Position numbers and translations under genes: made by a program
Assembly: GCA_000023185.1 (NCBI GenBank)
Contig: CP001622.1
Span: forward strand, 2,356,001-2,420,000
Length of the DNA: 64,000 nt
Source of the DNA: Rhizobium leguminosarum bv. trifolii WSM1325
GTDB taxonomy: Bacteria; Pseudomonadota; Alphaproteobacteria; Rhizobiales; Rhizobiaceae
Direction: 5' to 3'
Notes under the pieces: model-generated
Database searches by the model: none
The model's input: only the letters and a program-made list of their open reading frames with translations
What the model was told of the DNA's origin: nothing
Shown here: positions 47,308-55,722 of the stretch, in pieces
Numbering within the stretch: position 1 is the first letter of the stretch
Layout: each line of letters opens with the position of its first letter

Positions 47308-49464
47308 ATGCCTTTACTTTCCAAGATCCGCATGGTCAGGCCGCTTGTCATCGGGGCCACCCTGGCATCCATTCTCCTTTGTGCCTCCATTGCCGTGGCG
47401 CAGAGCGCGACGCCTGCGAGCCCGCAGCCTGAAAGTGTCCAGCGCTTTATCGGCATGTTCTCGGATCCGGATGTCCAGCGCTTCCTGCAGCAGCAGTCGG
47501 AAGCTGCCAAGGCCGTGACGGAACCGCCCGTCGCAACGCCGAACGCCGACCCTTCATTCTCGGAATTTGCGATGCGGTTCCGTGTCCACGCCTCCGGCCT
47601 TCTCGGGGCTATCCAGTCCTTTCCTTCGGAGACGATGCGTGGTGCGGCCATACTCGACCAAGACATCCAGGCGAACGGCGGGACGCGGCCGATCTTCCTG
47701 GTCGCTGCCTTCGTCGCCGTCGGTCTGGCCGCGCAATGGCTGTTCTGGTGGATCAGCGCCGGCTGGCGCTCATGGATGGCACGTGCACCCTATGCGACGG
47801 TTCTGGAAAGAGTGACCGCATTGACTGCGAGGCTTCTGTGGGCGGCATGTTACGTCCTTTCGTTCGGTCTCGGCAGCATTGGCTTCTTCCTGCTGTTCCA
47901 ATGGCCGCCAGTCATCAGGGAGATCGTCGTCGGGTACCTCTTCGCAATTGTCGTCTTCCGTCTGGCGAGCGCGCTTTTCGACGTGTTCCTGGCGCCGCGG
48001 GCGGAGGAAGGGGGTGGATTTCGTGTCGTCCCGATCACAAGCGATACCGCCGGCCACTGGGCAAAACGCCTGGGCTATCTCGTCGGCTGGTATGCCTTTG
48101 GCTGGGTGAGCATCCGCCTGCTCGGTACTCTCGGCTTTTCGGTCCCGGCCCGACAGCTCGCCGCCTATTCTCTCGGCCTCGTGCTGCTTTTCATCGGTAT
48201 CGAAGCCGTCTGGAGACGGCCGTCTCAATTGGCTGCCGGTCAAGCGAGCCGGATCGGCCTGCGGACGCGGAACTGGCTCTGGACAGTCTATTTCGTTGCC
48301 GTCTGGCTGTTGTGGGTGGTCGGCGCCATGAGGCTGTTCTGGATCGCCGTGGTCTGTGCCGCCCTGCCCGGTGCCATCGCCCTCACCAAGGCGTCGGTCA
48401 ACAATATTCTGCGCTCTTCCACGGACGAAGAGGACGGCCACAAGAAAGGCACCGTCGTCTCGGTGATCGTCGAGCGCGGCATCAGGGCGGCGCTGATCGT
48501 CGGCGCCATCATCCTGCTTGCCGATGCGCTCGATATCAGGCTGACGCAAATGACGATGCAGGATTCGCCGCTTCTACGCCTCGTGCGTGGCCTCCTCAGC
48601 GCCGGGATCATTCTTCTGGTCGTCGATCTTGCCTGGAGCGTCGTGAAAGTGCTGATCGATCGCAAGCTCGGCGACACCGAGGCCGTCCTGGAAGTCGGTA
48701 GCGAACGAGAGCGGCGGCGCACGCGTCTCAGAACACTCCTACCGATCCTTCGCAATTTCCTGATGATCCTCTTCAGTGCCGTCGCAATCATGATGGCACT
48801 GTCATCGCTGGGGGTCGAAATCGGTCCGCTGATCGCAGGCGCCGGCGTGGTTGGCGTCGCGATCGGCTTCGGGGCGCAGACTGTTGTCAAGGACGTGATC
48901 AGCGGGATGTTCTACCTGCTCGATGACGCCTTCAGAGTGGGAGAGTATATCCAAAGCGGCAGCTACAAGGGCACCGTCGAGTCCTTCAGCCTGCGATCCA
49001 TCAAGCTCCGGCACCAGCGCGGCGCGGTCTACATCGTGCCCTTCAGCGAGCTTGGAGCAGTCCAGAACATGAGCCGCGACTGGGCGATCGAGAAGATGAC
49101 GATCACCATCACTTACGATTCCGACATCGAGAAGGCCCGCAAGATCATCAAGAAGATCGGCCTGGAACTGTTCGAGGATCCGGAGTTCAAACCGACGACG
49201 ATCGAGCCGTTGAAGATGCAGGGGATAGACAGCCTCGGCGACTCAGGCCTGCTCCTGCGGATGAAGGTCATGACACTTCCGGGCCAGCAGTTCACGCTGA
49301 AGCGGCGGGCCCTGCGGATGATCCATGAGGCGTTCAACGAAAACGGCATTAAGCTCGCCGTGCCGACTGTCCAGGTCTCGGGCGGCAGGGACGACGCTAT
49401 TGCAGCCGCTGCCCAGCAGACGCTCGCCGCTCACAACGCGGCCACCGCTGCGGGCCCGGCCTGA
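47308..49464 (+). CDS. MscS-family mechanosensitive channel, large type
   Basis: A 718-residue channel. Signal peptide (about 1-31), periplasmic region to about 125, then about ten membrane helices. The last of these is the pore helix of the MscS core (IAGAGVVGVAIGFGAQTVVK, about 510-530). It is followed by the MscS beta domain (DVISGMFYLLDDAFRVGEYI, then SLRSIKLRHQRGAVYIVPFS) and a C-terminal alpha/beta part. It opens on membrane tension and protects from osmotic downshock. The neighbouring lipoprotein gene suggests co-transcription. Confidence 0.92.
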   Translation: MPLLSKIRMVRPLVIGATLASILLCASIAVAQSATPASPQPESVQRFIGMFSDPDVQRFLQQQSEAAKAVTEPPVATPNADPSFSEFAMRFRVHASGLLGAIQSFPSETMRGAAILDQDIQANGGTRPIFLVAAFVAVGLAAQWLFWWISAGWRSWMARAPYATVLERVTALTARLLWAACYVLSFGLGSIGFFLLFQWPPVIREIVVGYLFAIVVFRLASALFDVFLAPRAEEGGGFRVVPITSDTAGHWAKRLGYLVGWYAFGWVSIRLLGTLGFSVPARQLAAYSLGLVLLFIGIEAVWRRPSQLAAGQASRIGLRTRNWLWTVYFVAVWLLWVVGAMRLFWIAVVCAALPGAIALTKASVNNILRSSTDEEDGHKKGTVVSVIVERGIRAALIVGAIILLADALDIRLTQMTMQDSPLLRLVRGLLSAGIILLVVDLAWSVVKVLIDRKLGDTEAVLEVGSERERRRTRLRTLLPILRNFLMILFSAVAIMMALSSLGVEIGPLIAGAGVVGVAIGFGAQTVVKDVISGMFYLLDDAFRVGEYIQSGSYKGTVESFSLRSIKLRHQRGAVYIVPFSELGAVQNMSRDWAIEKMTITITYDSDIEKARKIIKKIGLELFEDPEFKPTTIEPLKMQGIDSLGDSGLLLRMKVMTLPGQQFTLKRRALRMIHEAFNENGIKLAVPTVQVSGGRDDAIAAAAQQTLAAHNAATAAGPA

Positions 49465-49518
49465 GGCCGGCGCTTTTAGGCAATGAAACGAAACACGAGA
49501 GCAATGGGAGGAAATGAA

Positions 49519-49923
49519 ATGAAGATCCTGGTCATTCTATCGCACATGCTTGCGACACTTGCCGTCATGATGACGGTCAGCGCGCCCGTCCTCGTTCCCG
49601 AAACGGCCGAAGCCGCCCGTCGTGGCGTGGCGGCATGCGGTCCGAGAGGCTGTGGCGCCGCAGCCTGCGGACCACGCGGATGCGCTGCGGTCGGACGCCG
49701 AACCGCTCCAGTCGTTCGCCCGCCCGTCCGGCGTGGCGTCGTGGTCGTCGCCCCTCGCCGCTATTGGCGTCCAGGGACCGCCATCGCCGCAGGTGCTGCC
49801 ATCGGTTTCGTCGCCGGAGCTGCCGCCGTGTCCTTGGCAGGTACGCCGCCACAGTCCGGTCAATGCTGGTATTACACCTCGCCCGCCAAGACGACAGGCT
49901 TCTGGGACGTGTGCCCGCGCTGA
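49519..49923 (+). CDS. Small secreted protein with Cys-Gly-Pro-Arg-Gly repeats
   Basis: A 134-residue exported protein. The signal peptide (MKILVILSHMLATLAVMMTV) ends near AEA at 32. Two copies of CGPRGC(G/A)A follow (about 39-55), then an Arg/Pro/Val segment, a hydrophobic glycine-alanine helix (AIAAGAAIGFVAGAAAVSLA) and a short Cys-containing end (QCWYYTSP). The glycine-zipper-like helix suggests membrane insertion or oligomerisation. The start at 49519 has GGAGG seven bases upstream. Function unknown. Confidence 0.75.
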   Translation: MKILVILSHMLATLAVMMTVSAPVLVPETAEAARRGVAACGPRGCGAAACGPRGCAAVGRRTAPVVRPPVRRGVVVVAPRRYWRPGTAIAAGAAIGFVAGAAAVSLAGTPPQSGQCWYYTSPAKTTGFWDVCPR

Positions 49924-49971
49924 GTGCTCGCAGAAAGACCGGCGAGTTCGTTTGGTTCTCTTCGTCACTAT

Positions 49972-49990
49972 CCTCCCCCAGCTGGGGAGG
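49972..49990 (+). terminator. Hairpin after the small secreted protein gene
   Basis: CCTCCCC-CAGCT-GGGGAGG, seven base pairs, about 50 bases after the stop and before marC. There is no strong T tract. Confidence 0.45.
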
Positions 49991-50029
49991 GTCTCAATTT
50001 CCGCGTCACAAATTTAGAGGGCACGTTCC

Positions 50030-50677
50030 ATGGATTTCACAGTCATCGATGCCGCACTCGTCGGAAAACTTCTCCTGCTGCTTCTGATCGGCATGGGGCC
50101 GAAGATTGCCCTGGTGCCGTTTCTGGAAAAGACCCACGCCTTCGATACCCAAACCAAGGTGCGCATCGGGCGCCAGATGGTTATGATCGCCGTTGTCACG
50201 GCCCTGATCCTTTTCGCCACCGGCGCTCTGCTGATGCGGCTTCTCCACATCACGGGCGGCGCCGTCGCCGTCGCCGGCGGCATCATCCTCGCGCTGATCG
50301 CGATCAAGATGGCATCAGGACCGATAGAGAAGCCGCATGACGACATTGCGGCGCCAGTCGATCCAGACAAGCTGGCCGTATTTCCGCTTGCGGTCCCTTA
50401 CCTGCTCAATCCTGTCGGCATTACGGTCATCATCATCGCCTCCGGTGAAGTCGTCTCGATCACCAGCGCGATACTCGTCATTGGCCTGATCCTGATCGTC
50501 GGCGCGTTGGACTATCTGGTGTTCACCAACATCGACAAGCTCGCCAAGCGTATGAAGCCGGTCACCATGATCGTCTCGGAGGTGGTCTTCGGCATTCTGC
50601 TGACCGCAGTCGCAGTCCAGTTGATCGTCGTCGGGCTTGGCAATCTCGGGATCATCACCCCGGGCGCGGCACACTAG
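50030..50677 (+). CDS. MarC-family integral membrane protein
   Basis: A 215-residue protein with six hydrophobic helices. Family features: LLLLLIGMGPKIALVPFLEK in the first helix, GGAVAVAGGIILALIAIKM, and LAVFPLAVPYLLNPVGITVI in the middle, the last being the MarC signature. Despite the name it is not a proven drug exporter, and its function is unknown. It is on the same strand as the preceding envelope genes, after a hairpin, so it may have its own promoter. Confidence 0.88.
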   Translation: MDFTVIDAALVGKLLLLLLIGMGPKIALVPFLEKTHAFDTQTKVRIGRQMVMIAVVTALILFATGALLMRLLHITGGAVAVAGGIILALIAIKMASGPIEKPHDDIAAPVDPDKLAVFPLAVPYLLNPVGITVIIIASGEVVSITSAILVIGLILIVGALDYLVFTNIDKLAKRMKPVTMIVSEVVFGILLTAVAVQLIVVGLGNLGIITPGAAH

Positions 50678-51018
50678 ATCCGACAATTTTCGGCCGGACC
50701 GACCTAAAATTTGAACCGGGACTCTAAATCAAGAAATAGAGCGTGATGTCGTCCGAAACCGCTCACGCATCTCGGCATCATGTTTAGCTGCAGATTTGCG
50801 ATCCCCCTGCACGGAAAGCCGGGGGATTAAGCTCGATGACAGGCTGCAAAGGTGCCATAGACGGCCGGCGGGCACGCAACGATCATTCAATATCTCTGAT
50901 GTTATCCATAAGTTCTATTCGTTTGAATGATGAGTTTTCAAGGCCCATATTAGGATCATGGACATGGACGAACCTCCCATTGACGACCATGCCCTTGACC
51001 CTAGAAAGGAACCGGAAA
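50678..51018. other. Gap before the DUF1127 gene
   Basis: Holds repeat copy 4 (50744-50780) and a hairpin ATCCCCC...GGGGGAT (50801-50827). The rest is the presumed promoter and leader of the DUF1127 gene. The frame from 50836 is open into that gene but does not look coding before 51019. Confidence 0.5.
50744..50780 (+). repeat. Rhizobial palindromic repeat, copy 4 (degenerate)
   Basis: TGATGTCG and CGGCATCA arms (one G-T pair) with a decayed core (CCGAAACCGCTCACGCATC). Same orientation as copy 2. Confidence 0.65.
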
Positions 51019-51219
51019 ATGACCACTCTCACCTATCGCGGTGGTGGTAAGTCCCTCACCTCCAGCGAAAGCCGCTTCGACCTGGCAGATTATGCCCGTA
51101 AGCTTGTGCTCGCCTGGACGCGCTGGCAGACGGCCCGCGAAATCGAAGCCATGCCCTTCGACATTCGCAAGGACATCGGCTGGCCGAGCACGGACGACAA
51201 CAAACACCGGACCATGTAA
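51019..51219 (+). CDS. DUF1127 small protein at the island junction
   Basis: A 66-residue protein. A start with AAAGGA upstream leads into a short polar region, then the DUF1127-like helix KLVLAWTRWQTAREIEAMPF and DIRKDIGWPS, where the usual LSRGEI tail is shortened. It is probably a small regulatory or RNA-binding protein. Its stop codon overlaps the first copy of a 66-bp sequence that ends in an intrinsic terminator and reappears at 54.4 kb. The gene thus forms the left edge of the helicase insertion. Confidence 0.82.
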   Translation: MTTLTYRGGGKSLTSSESRFDLADYARKLVLAWTRWQTAREIEAMPFDIRKDIGWPSTDDNKHRTM

Positions 51220-51280
51220 TGAATGCGACATTCCTCCCAAGATAAGGGCGGCGCCTGCCTCGTGCAACGCCACCTTTTTC
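51215..51280 (+). terminator. DUF1127 terminator, left copy of the 66-bp direct repeat
   Basis: Starts at the end of the DUF1127 gene and finishes in GGCGGCG...CGCCACC-TTTTTC. The stem has one mismatch compared with the right copy (54366-54431), and the two copies differ at only two of 66 positions. Confidence 0.85.
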
Positions 51281-51377
51281 TTCTTCCGAATTCCCGAATC
51301 TGCTTATCGATTGTCGCTCGCCTTTCCGGCATTGGATGGCCCCGCAACTGCATATCAGGCGCAAACGCGCCGCGGCA

Positions 51378-51416
51378 GGTGGGAGCCAGCATCAGGCTTT
51401 CCCAATTACTCCCACC
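51378..51416 (-). terminator. Hairpin across the helicase stop codon
   Basis: GGTGGGAG and CTCCCACC (51378-51385 and 51409-51416) form a perfect eight-base stem. The 5' arm on the minus strand covers the last codons (Arg-Trp-Glu) and the stop is in the loop. Confidence 0.5.
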
Positions 51417-54198
51417 GGCTAATTCTATCGGTTTTCCTTGTAAACGCAGAAGCGAATGACTTCGCGCGGAATTGGAGCAGTTTCAGGCGACCCTGGGCAC
51501 TGCGCGTGTATACAAGTTCCGAATAACCGACGTAACGATTCCACAGCTGGGCGAAATATATGGCATCCTCCCTTTTCCGGCCGATGATCGACGGGACTGC
51601 ATGATAATCCACCCGGTTCAGCCGCCAGAATTTTGACGACCTGACGAGAATGTAGCGGGGATTCTGTGGGGGAATGAGGACTTCCCGTAGAGCGTCGAGA
51701 AAGCGGGACCGCTCAATTGTCGTGGCACCCTCAAGCCGGCAGTAAATCATGCCGTTTTGGTCGAGCGTCGCCTCGACACTCACTTTTCCCAATTCGGTCC
51801 TTATGACGCCCATATGATGCAGCGTCTCCAGAACGGTTATTCCCACTTGCTCCATGCTCCCTTCCAGGGAGCCGTTCCGCAGCAGCAACAGACTAGCTTT
51901 GAGTGCACCCGGCAAGCAGAAGATGGCCAGTATTGCGAACATAACGAACAGGACCAACTCCAGTTGTTGGAGCGATCGGATGTGCGTAACGCGAAAGCTG
52001 TGCAAAAATCCGTTCAAGATCATGCCGGCGAGCGCGGCGCTGTGCGCAAACAGAAACTTTGTCGTATTCCAGTTAACTAGCCCCTTAGGGGCATAGTTGC
52101 TCTCCAATGTTTCTTGCATCCTCGCAACGGCGCGTTTGCTGTGCAGCGCGCTATGCCAGCGGAATTTCAGTGATTTGCGGTCTGCAGCCCTCCGTTCCAT
52201 CATTTTGTTGATGTCATCAACACCGCGCGCATTCCATTTGGCAGTACCCAGCATCAATCGTTGAAAACCGCTTTGGATCAGCGGAGGCTCGCCGAAGGAC
52301 AAAGCTTCAAACGCGTAAAATCGGCGTTTTAGCGCATCGACGTCGCTGCCCAGGTCTATTGTCATGGTGTCATAGGGATCGGGCGCTTTTCTGTCGGTCG
52401 ATTTCCTCCCGAAGCGCAGCGGTATTCTCTGCTCGAGCTTTTCAGGGTCGATGACCGCCAGATGCCAGACGTTCGCGGCCTTCTGAGGGCTTCGAGGATC
52501 GATGCGAATGGCACGACCGCGCATCTGATTGGAGAGCACGTATGATCCCACCGTACTTGCCAGGATCAAAGTGTTTACGGACGGTGCGTCCCATCCTTCA
52601 CCCAGCAAAGCTTGGGTGCCGACCAGGACCGTGATCCCGCCGCGACTGAACAGTTCAGTGATCATATGGACAATATTGCGGCTCAGCTCGCCGCCAAGTT
52701 CCACGCTCAGAAAGCCGGCATCGAATGCCGTCTGTTGATAACGGATATGTTCTGCACCTATACCAAGACGGTCTGCGATCTCGTCAAGAATTCCTTTTGA
52801 CCCCGCCGGAATGACAACCAGACTCCCGGTCAGAATTCCAAGCTTGAGATCAAGTTCGGACCGCCGCAGCGTCTCGAAGATTGGCACGACGCCCATTCTC
52901 TCGATGGGCTGAAGGTCCGCGGGGGCAGTGGGCAGCGCATCCTTCCTTATATAGTCGGAAAGGATAACCATACGGAGTTCGTCACGCATCGACGCGCTTT
53001 CGAGCCGGGTAATATCGACGATCGCGTTTAGCTTGCTCGCGCTTGATACCAGCAGCTTCTGAACCGATCGTGGATCAGTCAGTCGCACTCTGCTGTGCTC
53101 CACTGCCCTAATTTCCCTCAGCCTGTCTTGCTGGCAGCGGATTGCCTGTTCAGCTTCTTCGAAATCATTGCGATAGGTGTAGATAACGCCGTTCAGCAAT
53201 ACCTCTATCCATTGAAGCGTCAGATCCGGTATTTCACGCACCTTGACGCCGAGAATGTCGAGAGTCGACTGCGGCAGGTCGACATATTGGGAATTCAGGA
53301 AGATGAGCATGCTGGAGAAAAAGCGTGCATCGTCCAGTATATGCTCCACATTCTCGATCGGCTGCGTAATCCATGGATGGCGCAGAATTGCCTCTTTGAA
53401 TTCTGCACTCTCAAGCAGCGTTTCAATGAAGTCTCCGATCTGCGCGCGAAACTCGGCCAGCTTCTGTGCTTCCAGCGCACTCGGCAGGCTGAAGTGGACA
53501 TAATCCTGATGCGGGCAAAGATCGCCTTGCAACACAAGTTCCGGCACGGAAATTTCACCGTCGATCGGCCCGCAAAGCGCCTGATAGCGGTCCCATTCCT
53601 GAGGATCTACATCATAAGGAGGCGTAGCTGTCAGCGCGACGACAGTGGGTTGGCCTAGTGCTTCCTTGAGCATCGTCAGCGCCTTCCACCACTCGTTTCT
53701 AAGATGGTGCGCTTCATCGAGCACAAGGGTGCGAACCTTCTCCTCGCGCAGCTTCGCGATGATTTTCTTTCTCGCCTTCTCCGTTTCCTGCTTGCCTGGT
53801 TCGCCGGATTCCGCCCCGTCGCTGCCCTCCTCTTCACCGTCGAGGACTTCTTCTTCGGACGGATGGCCCGAGAACGCCGCATGCAGAGCTTGATAGGTGA
53901 TGATCGTGACGGTTCCGGGCGCTCTCACATCGTGGGAAATCCACTCCGGTTCCGCAAGGTCGGGGGGCAGGAACATCGTGCGCAGCCGATGCGCCCATTG
54001 GTCCCGGATGGTCTTGCTCGGAGCCAGAATCAAAGTCGCCTCGCCGAGCCTGCACATCACTTCAAGACCTAAAACCGTTTTACCGGAGCCGGGTGCCGCG
54101 ACAATATGCAATCCGTCATCGCCGATGAGATTTGCAAGATCATCAAGTATCTTCTGCTGATATGCTCGCCACGTGCCCTGAAAAGCGAGGTCCTTCAT
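51406..54198 (-). CDS. DEAD/DEAH-box helicase with C-terminal membrane hairpin
   Basis: A 930-residue SF2 helicase. Motif I is AAPGSGKTVLG (37-41), motif II DEAH (161-164), motif III TAT (190-192), and motif VI NQMRGRAIRIDPRS in the second RecA domain. After the helicase core come two strong membrane helices (FLFAHSAALAGMILNGFLHS, about 715-735, and LVLFVMFAILAIFCLPGALK, about 749-768). A C-terminal soluble domain ends with YFAQLWNRYVGYSELVYTRS. No nuclease or methylase motif is visible. Membrane attachment, isolation and mobile context suggest a defence or anti-plasmid function, but this is inference. Confidence 0.85.
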   Translation of the reverse strand: MKDLAFQGTWRAYQQKILDDLANLIGDDGLHIVAAPGSGKTVLGLEVMCRLGEATLILAPSKTIRDQWAHRLRTMFLPPDLAEPEWISHDVRAPGTVTIITYQALHAAFSGHPSEEEVLDGEEEGSDGAESGEPGKQETEKARKKIIAKLREEKVRTLVLDEAHHLRNEWWKALTMLKEALGQPTVVALTATPPYDVDPQEWDRYQALCGPIDGEISVPELVLQGDLCPHQDYVHFSLPSALEAQKLAEFRAQIGDFIETLLESAEFKEAILRHPWITQPIENVEHILDDARFFSSMLIFLNSQYVDLPQSTLDILGVKVREIPDLTLQWIEVLLNGVIYTYRNDFEEAEQAIRCQQDRLREIRAVEHSRVRLTDPRSVQKLLVSSASKLNAIVDITRLESASMRDELRMVILSDYIRKDALPTAPADLQPIERMGVVPIFETLRRSELDLKLGILTGSLVVIPAGSKGILDEIADRLGIGAEHIRYQQTAFDAGFLSVELGGELSRNIVHMITELFSRGGITVLVGTQALLGEGWDAPSVNTLILASTVGSYVLSNQMRGRAIRIDPRSPQKAANVWHLAVIDPEKLEQRIPLRFGRKSTDRKAPDPYDTMTIDLGSDVDALKRRFYAFEALSFGEPPLIQSGFQRLMLGTAKWNARGVDDINKMMERRAADRKSLKFRWHSALHSKRAVARMQETLESNYAPKGLVNWNTTKFLFAHSAALAGMILNGFLHSFRVTHIRSLQQLELVLFVMFAILAIFCLPGALKASLLLLRNGSLEGSMEQVGITVLETLHHMGVIRTELGKVSVEATLDQNGMIYCRLEGATTIERSRFLDALREVLIPPQNPRYILVRSSKFWRLNRVDYHAVPSIIGRKREDAIYFAQLWNRYVGYSELVYTRSAQGRLKLLQFRAKSFASAFTRKTDRISRWE

Positions 54199-54653
54199 TC
54201 AATGCTGCCTTTTGGATTAAATGCGACGAGTCGTTGTGGAAGCTCCGACTAAAATACTCTTCAGGAATCACTGCACCATCTTGGCGTGGGTCATGCAGCG
54301 CCAGTTATGCTTCCCGCATGCCTTTTGACGAAATTTCAACGACAGCGCAATGAACATCAGCTGGCTGTAATGAATGCGACATTCCTCCCCAGATAAGGGC
54401 GGCGCCTGCCTCGTGCAACGCCGCCTTTTTCGTGGCCTGATCGTCCATTCCTAAGCCATTTTCAACATTGAATTTCAGTCGCCTATGAGCCTCTCATTTG
54501 CCTTGCCCGCAGCCGTTCCCACGGCTTGATCGGCCAAATCGCCGGCGATGTCGCATATTTGCTCTTCCCGGCCGCATTTTTCCATGCCAGTGTCGCTTTC
54601 AGGACATCGGCGCGACGCATTCCGCGCAACGAATGTGTCATCGCCCCTCGAGC
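54199..54653. other. Helicase promoter side, right terminator copy and GlxA-type leader
   Basis: 54199-54365 is the upstream region of the helicase gene, with no gene. 54366-54431 is the right repeat copy. 54432-54653 is the leader of the GlxA-type regulator, and the frame of that gene is open back to 54498 but does not look coding. Confidence 0.5.
54366..54431 (+). terminator. Right copy of the 66-bp direct repeat with perfect terminator
   Basis: GGCGGCG...CGCCGCC-TTTTTC: a perfect seven-base stem and a T tract. It has no gene of its own upstream on the plus strand, because the helicase gene is on the other strand. It is therefore a displaced duplicate of the DUF1127 terminator. Confidence 0.85.
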
Positions 54654-55685
54654 ATGGATTTTGCTATGAACAGGATGCAGATCAAGAAGCGTTCGGTAGT
54701 CTTCTTTATGGTACCGCAATTCACCATGCTGCCCTTTTCGGCGGCCGTGGACACCTTGCGCATCGCCAATCGCATGCTCGGCTATCAGGCCTATACCTGG
54801 CGGCTGACCTCCGTCGATGGAGAAAAGGTCTATTCCTCCTGCGGCATCGGCGTCGAGGCAAATTCCTCGCTTGCCGAGGAGCGCCGTCATCTCGGCGGCG
54901 AAAACCGGCCGGGCATGGTCCTCGTCTGTTCCGGCATCGATGTCGAGCAGTTCAACAACAAGTCGGTCAATGCCTGGCTGCGTGAATGCTACAATCGCGG
55001 TGTCGCCGTCGGCAGCCTCTGTACGGGCGCGCATGTGCTTGCCCAGGCCGGCCTCCTGAATGGCAAGCGCTGCGCCATCCACTGGGAAAACCTCCCGGGC
55101 TTTTCGGAAGCCTTCCCGCAGGCCGAGGTCTATGCCGATCTCTACGAGATCGACGGCAATCTCTATACCTGCGCCGGTGGCACCGCCTCGCTCGACATGA
55201 TGCTGAACCTCGTCGGCGAGGACTTTGGCGAAAGCCTTGTCAACCGCATCTGCGAGCAGCACCTGACTGACCGCGTGCGCAACCCGCACGACCGCCAGCG
55301 TCTGCCGCTGCGCGCCCGTCTCGGCGTGCAGAATGCCAAGGTTCTGTCGATCATCGAGCTGATGGAAGGCAATCTCGCCGAGCCGCTGTCGTTGATCGAA
55401 ATCGCCGACGGCGCCGGCCTCTCCCGCCGCCAGATCGAACGGCTGTTCCGCCAGGAAATGGGACGCTCGCCGGCCCGCTACTATCTGGAAATCCGTCTCG
55501 ACCGTGCGCGCCACCTCCTGGTGCAGTCCTCGATGCCGGTCGTCGAGGTCGCCGTTGCCTGCGGCTTCGTCTCCGCCTCGCATTTCTCCAAGTGTTATCG
55601 CGAACTCTACCATCGCTCGCCGCAACAGGAGCGCGCCGAGCGCAAGATGACCATGGCGACCGCTCGCCAGGCCGTCGCCGCCTGA
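54654..55685 (+). CDS. GlxA-type AraC regulator with DJ-1/PfpI domain
   Basis: A 343-residue regulator. Residues about 10-190 are a DJ-1/PfpI (GATase1-like) domain (RSVVFFMVPQFTMLPFSAAV, and VAVGSLCTGAHVLAQAGLLN with Cys at the usual elbow). Residues about 225-325 are an AraC helix-turn-helix pair (LSLIEIADGAGLSRRQIERL, then VVEVAVACGFVSASHFSKCY). Members include CdhR/GbdR-type regulators of carnitine and betaine use; the ligand here is unknown. Start: ATG at 54654; Met codons at 54666 and 54675 are alternatives. Confidence 0.9.
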   Translation: MDFAMNRMQIKKRSVVFFMVPQFTMLPFSAAVDTLRIANRMLGYQAYTWRLTSVDGEKVYSSCGIGVEANSSLAEERRHLGGENRPGMVLVCSGIDVEQFNNKSVNAWLRECYNRGVAVGSLCTGAHVLAQAGLLNGKRCAIHWENLPGFSEAFPQAEVYADLYEIDGNLYTCAGGTASLDMMLNLVGEDFGESLVNRICEQHLTDRVRNPHDRQRLPLRARLGVQNAKVLSIIELMEGNLAEPLSLIEIADGAGLSRRQIERLFRQEMGRSPARYYLEIRLDRARHLLVQSSMPVVEVAVACGFVSASHFSKCYRELYHRSPQQERAERKMTMATARQAVAA

Positions 55686-55722
55686 GATTAAGGGCGGCGG
55701 CTTGGCCCCACCCTCATAGGCG

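Larger units (their letters stand above)
51281..54431. mobile_element. 3.15-kb helicase insertion bracketed by a duplicated terminator
   Basis: Between the two 66-bp direct repeats (51215-51280 and 54366-54431) lies one gene for a membrane-anchored helicase plus short flanks. Counting one repeat copy with the insert, the added DNA is 3151 bases. It reads as more AT-rich and differs in codon choice from its surroundings. No integrase, transposase or inverted ends are visible, so its mobility would depend on a helper or on homologous recombination. Confidence 0.6.

Noticed and set aside
51406..54198. The helicase as a restriction enzyme subunit (HsdR or type III Res)
   Set aside because: No nuclease motif is seen, no methylase or specificity gene is adjacent, and the C-terminus has membrane helices.
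54483..55625. A 380-codon minus-strand frame opposite the GlxA-type regulator
   Set aside because: No recognisable domain. The plus-strand protein has complete DJ-1 and AraC domains.
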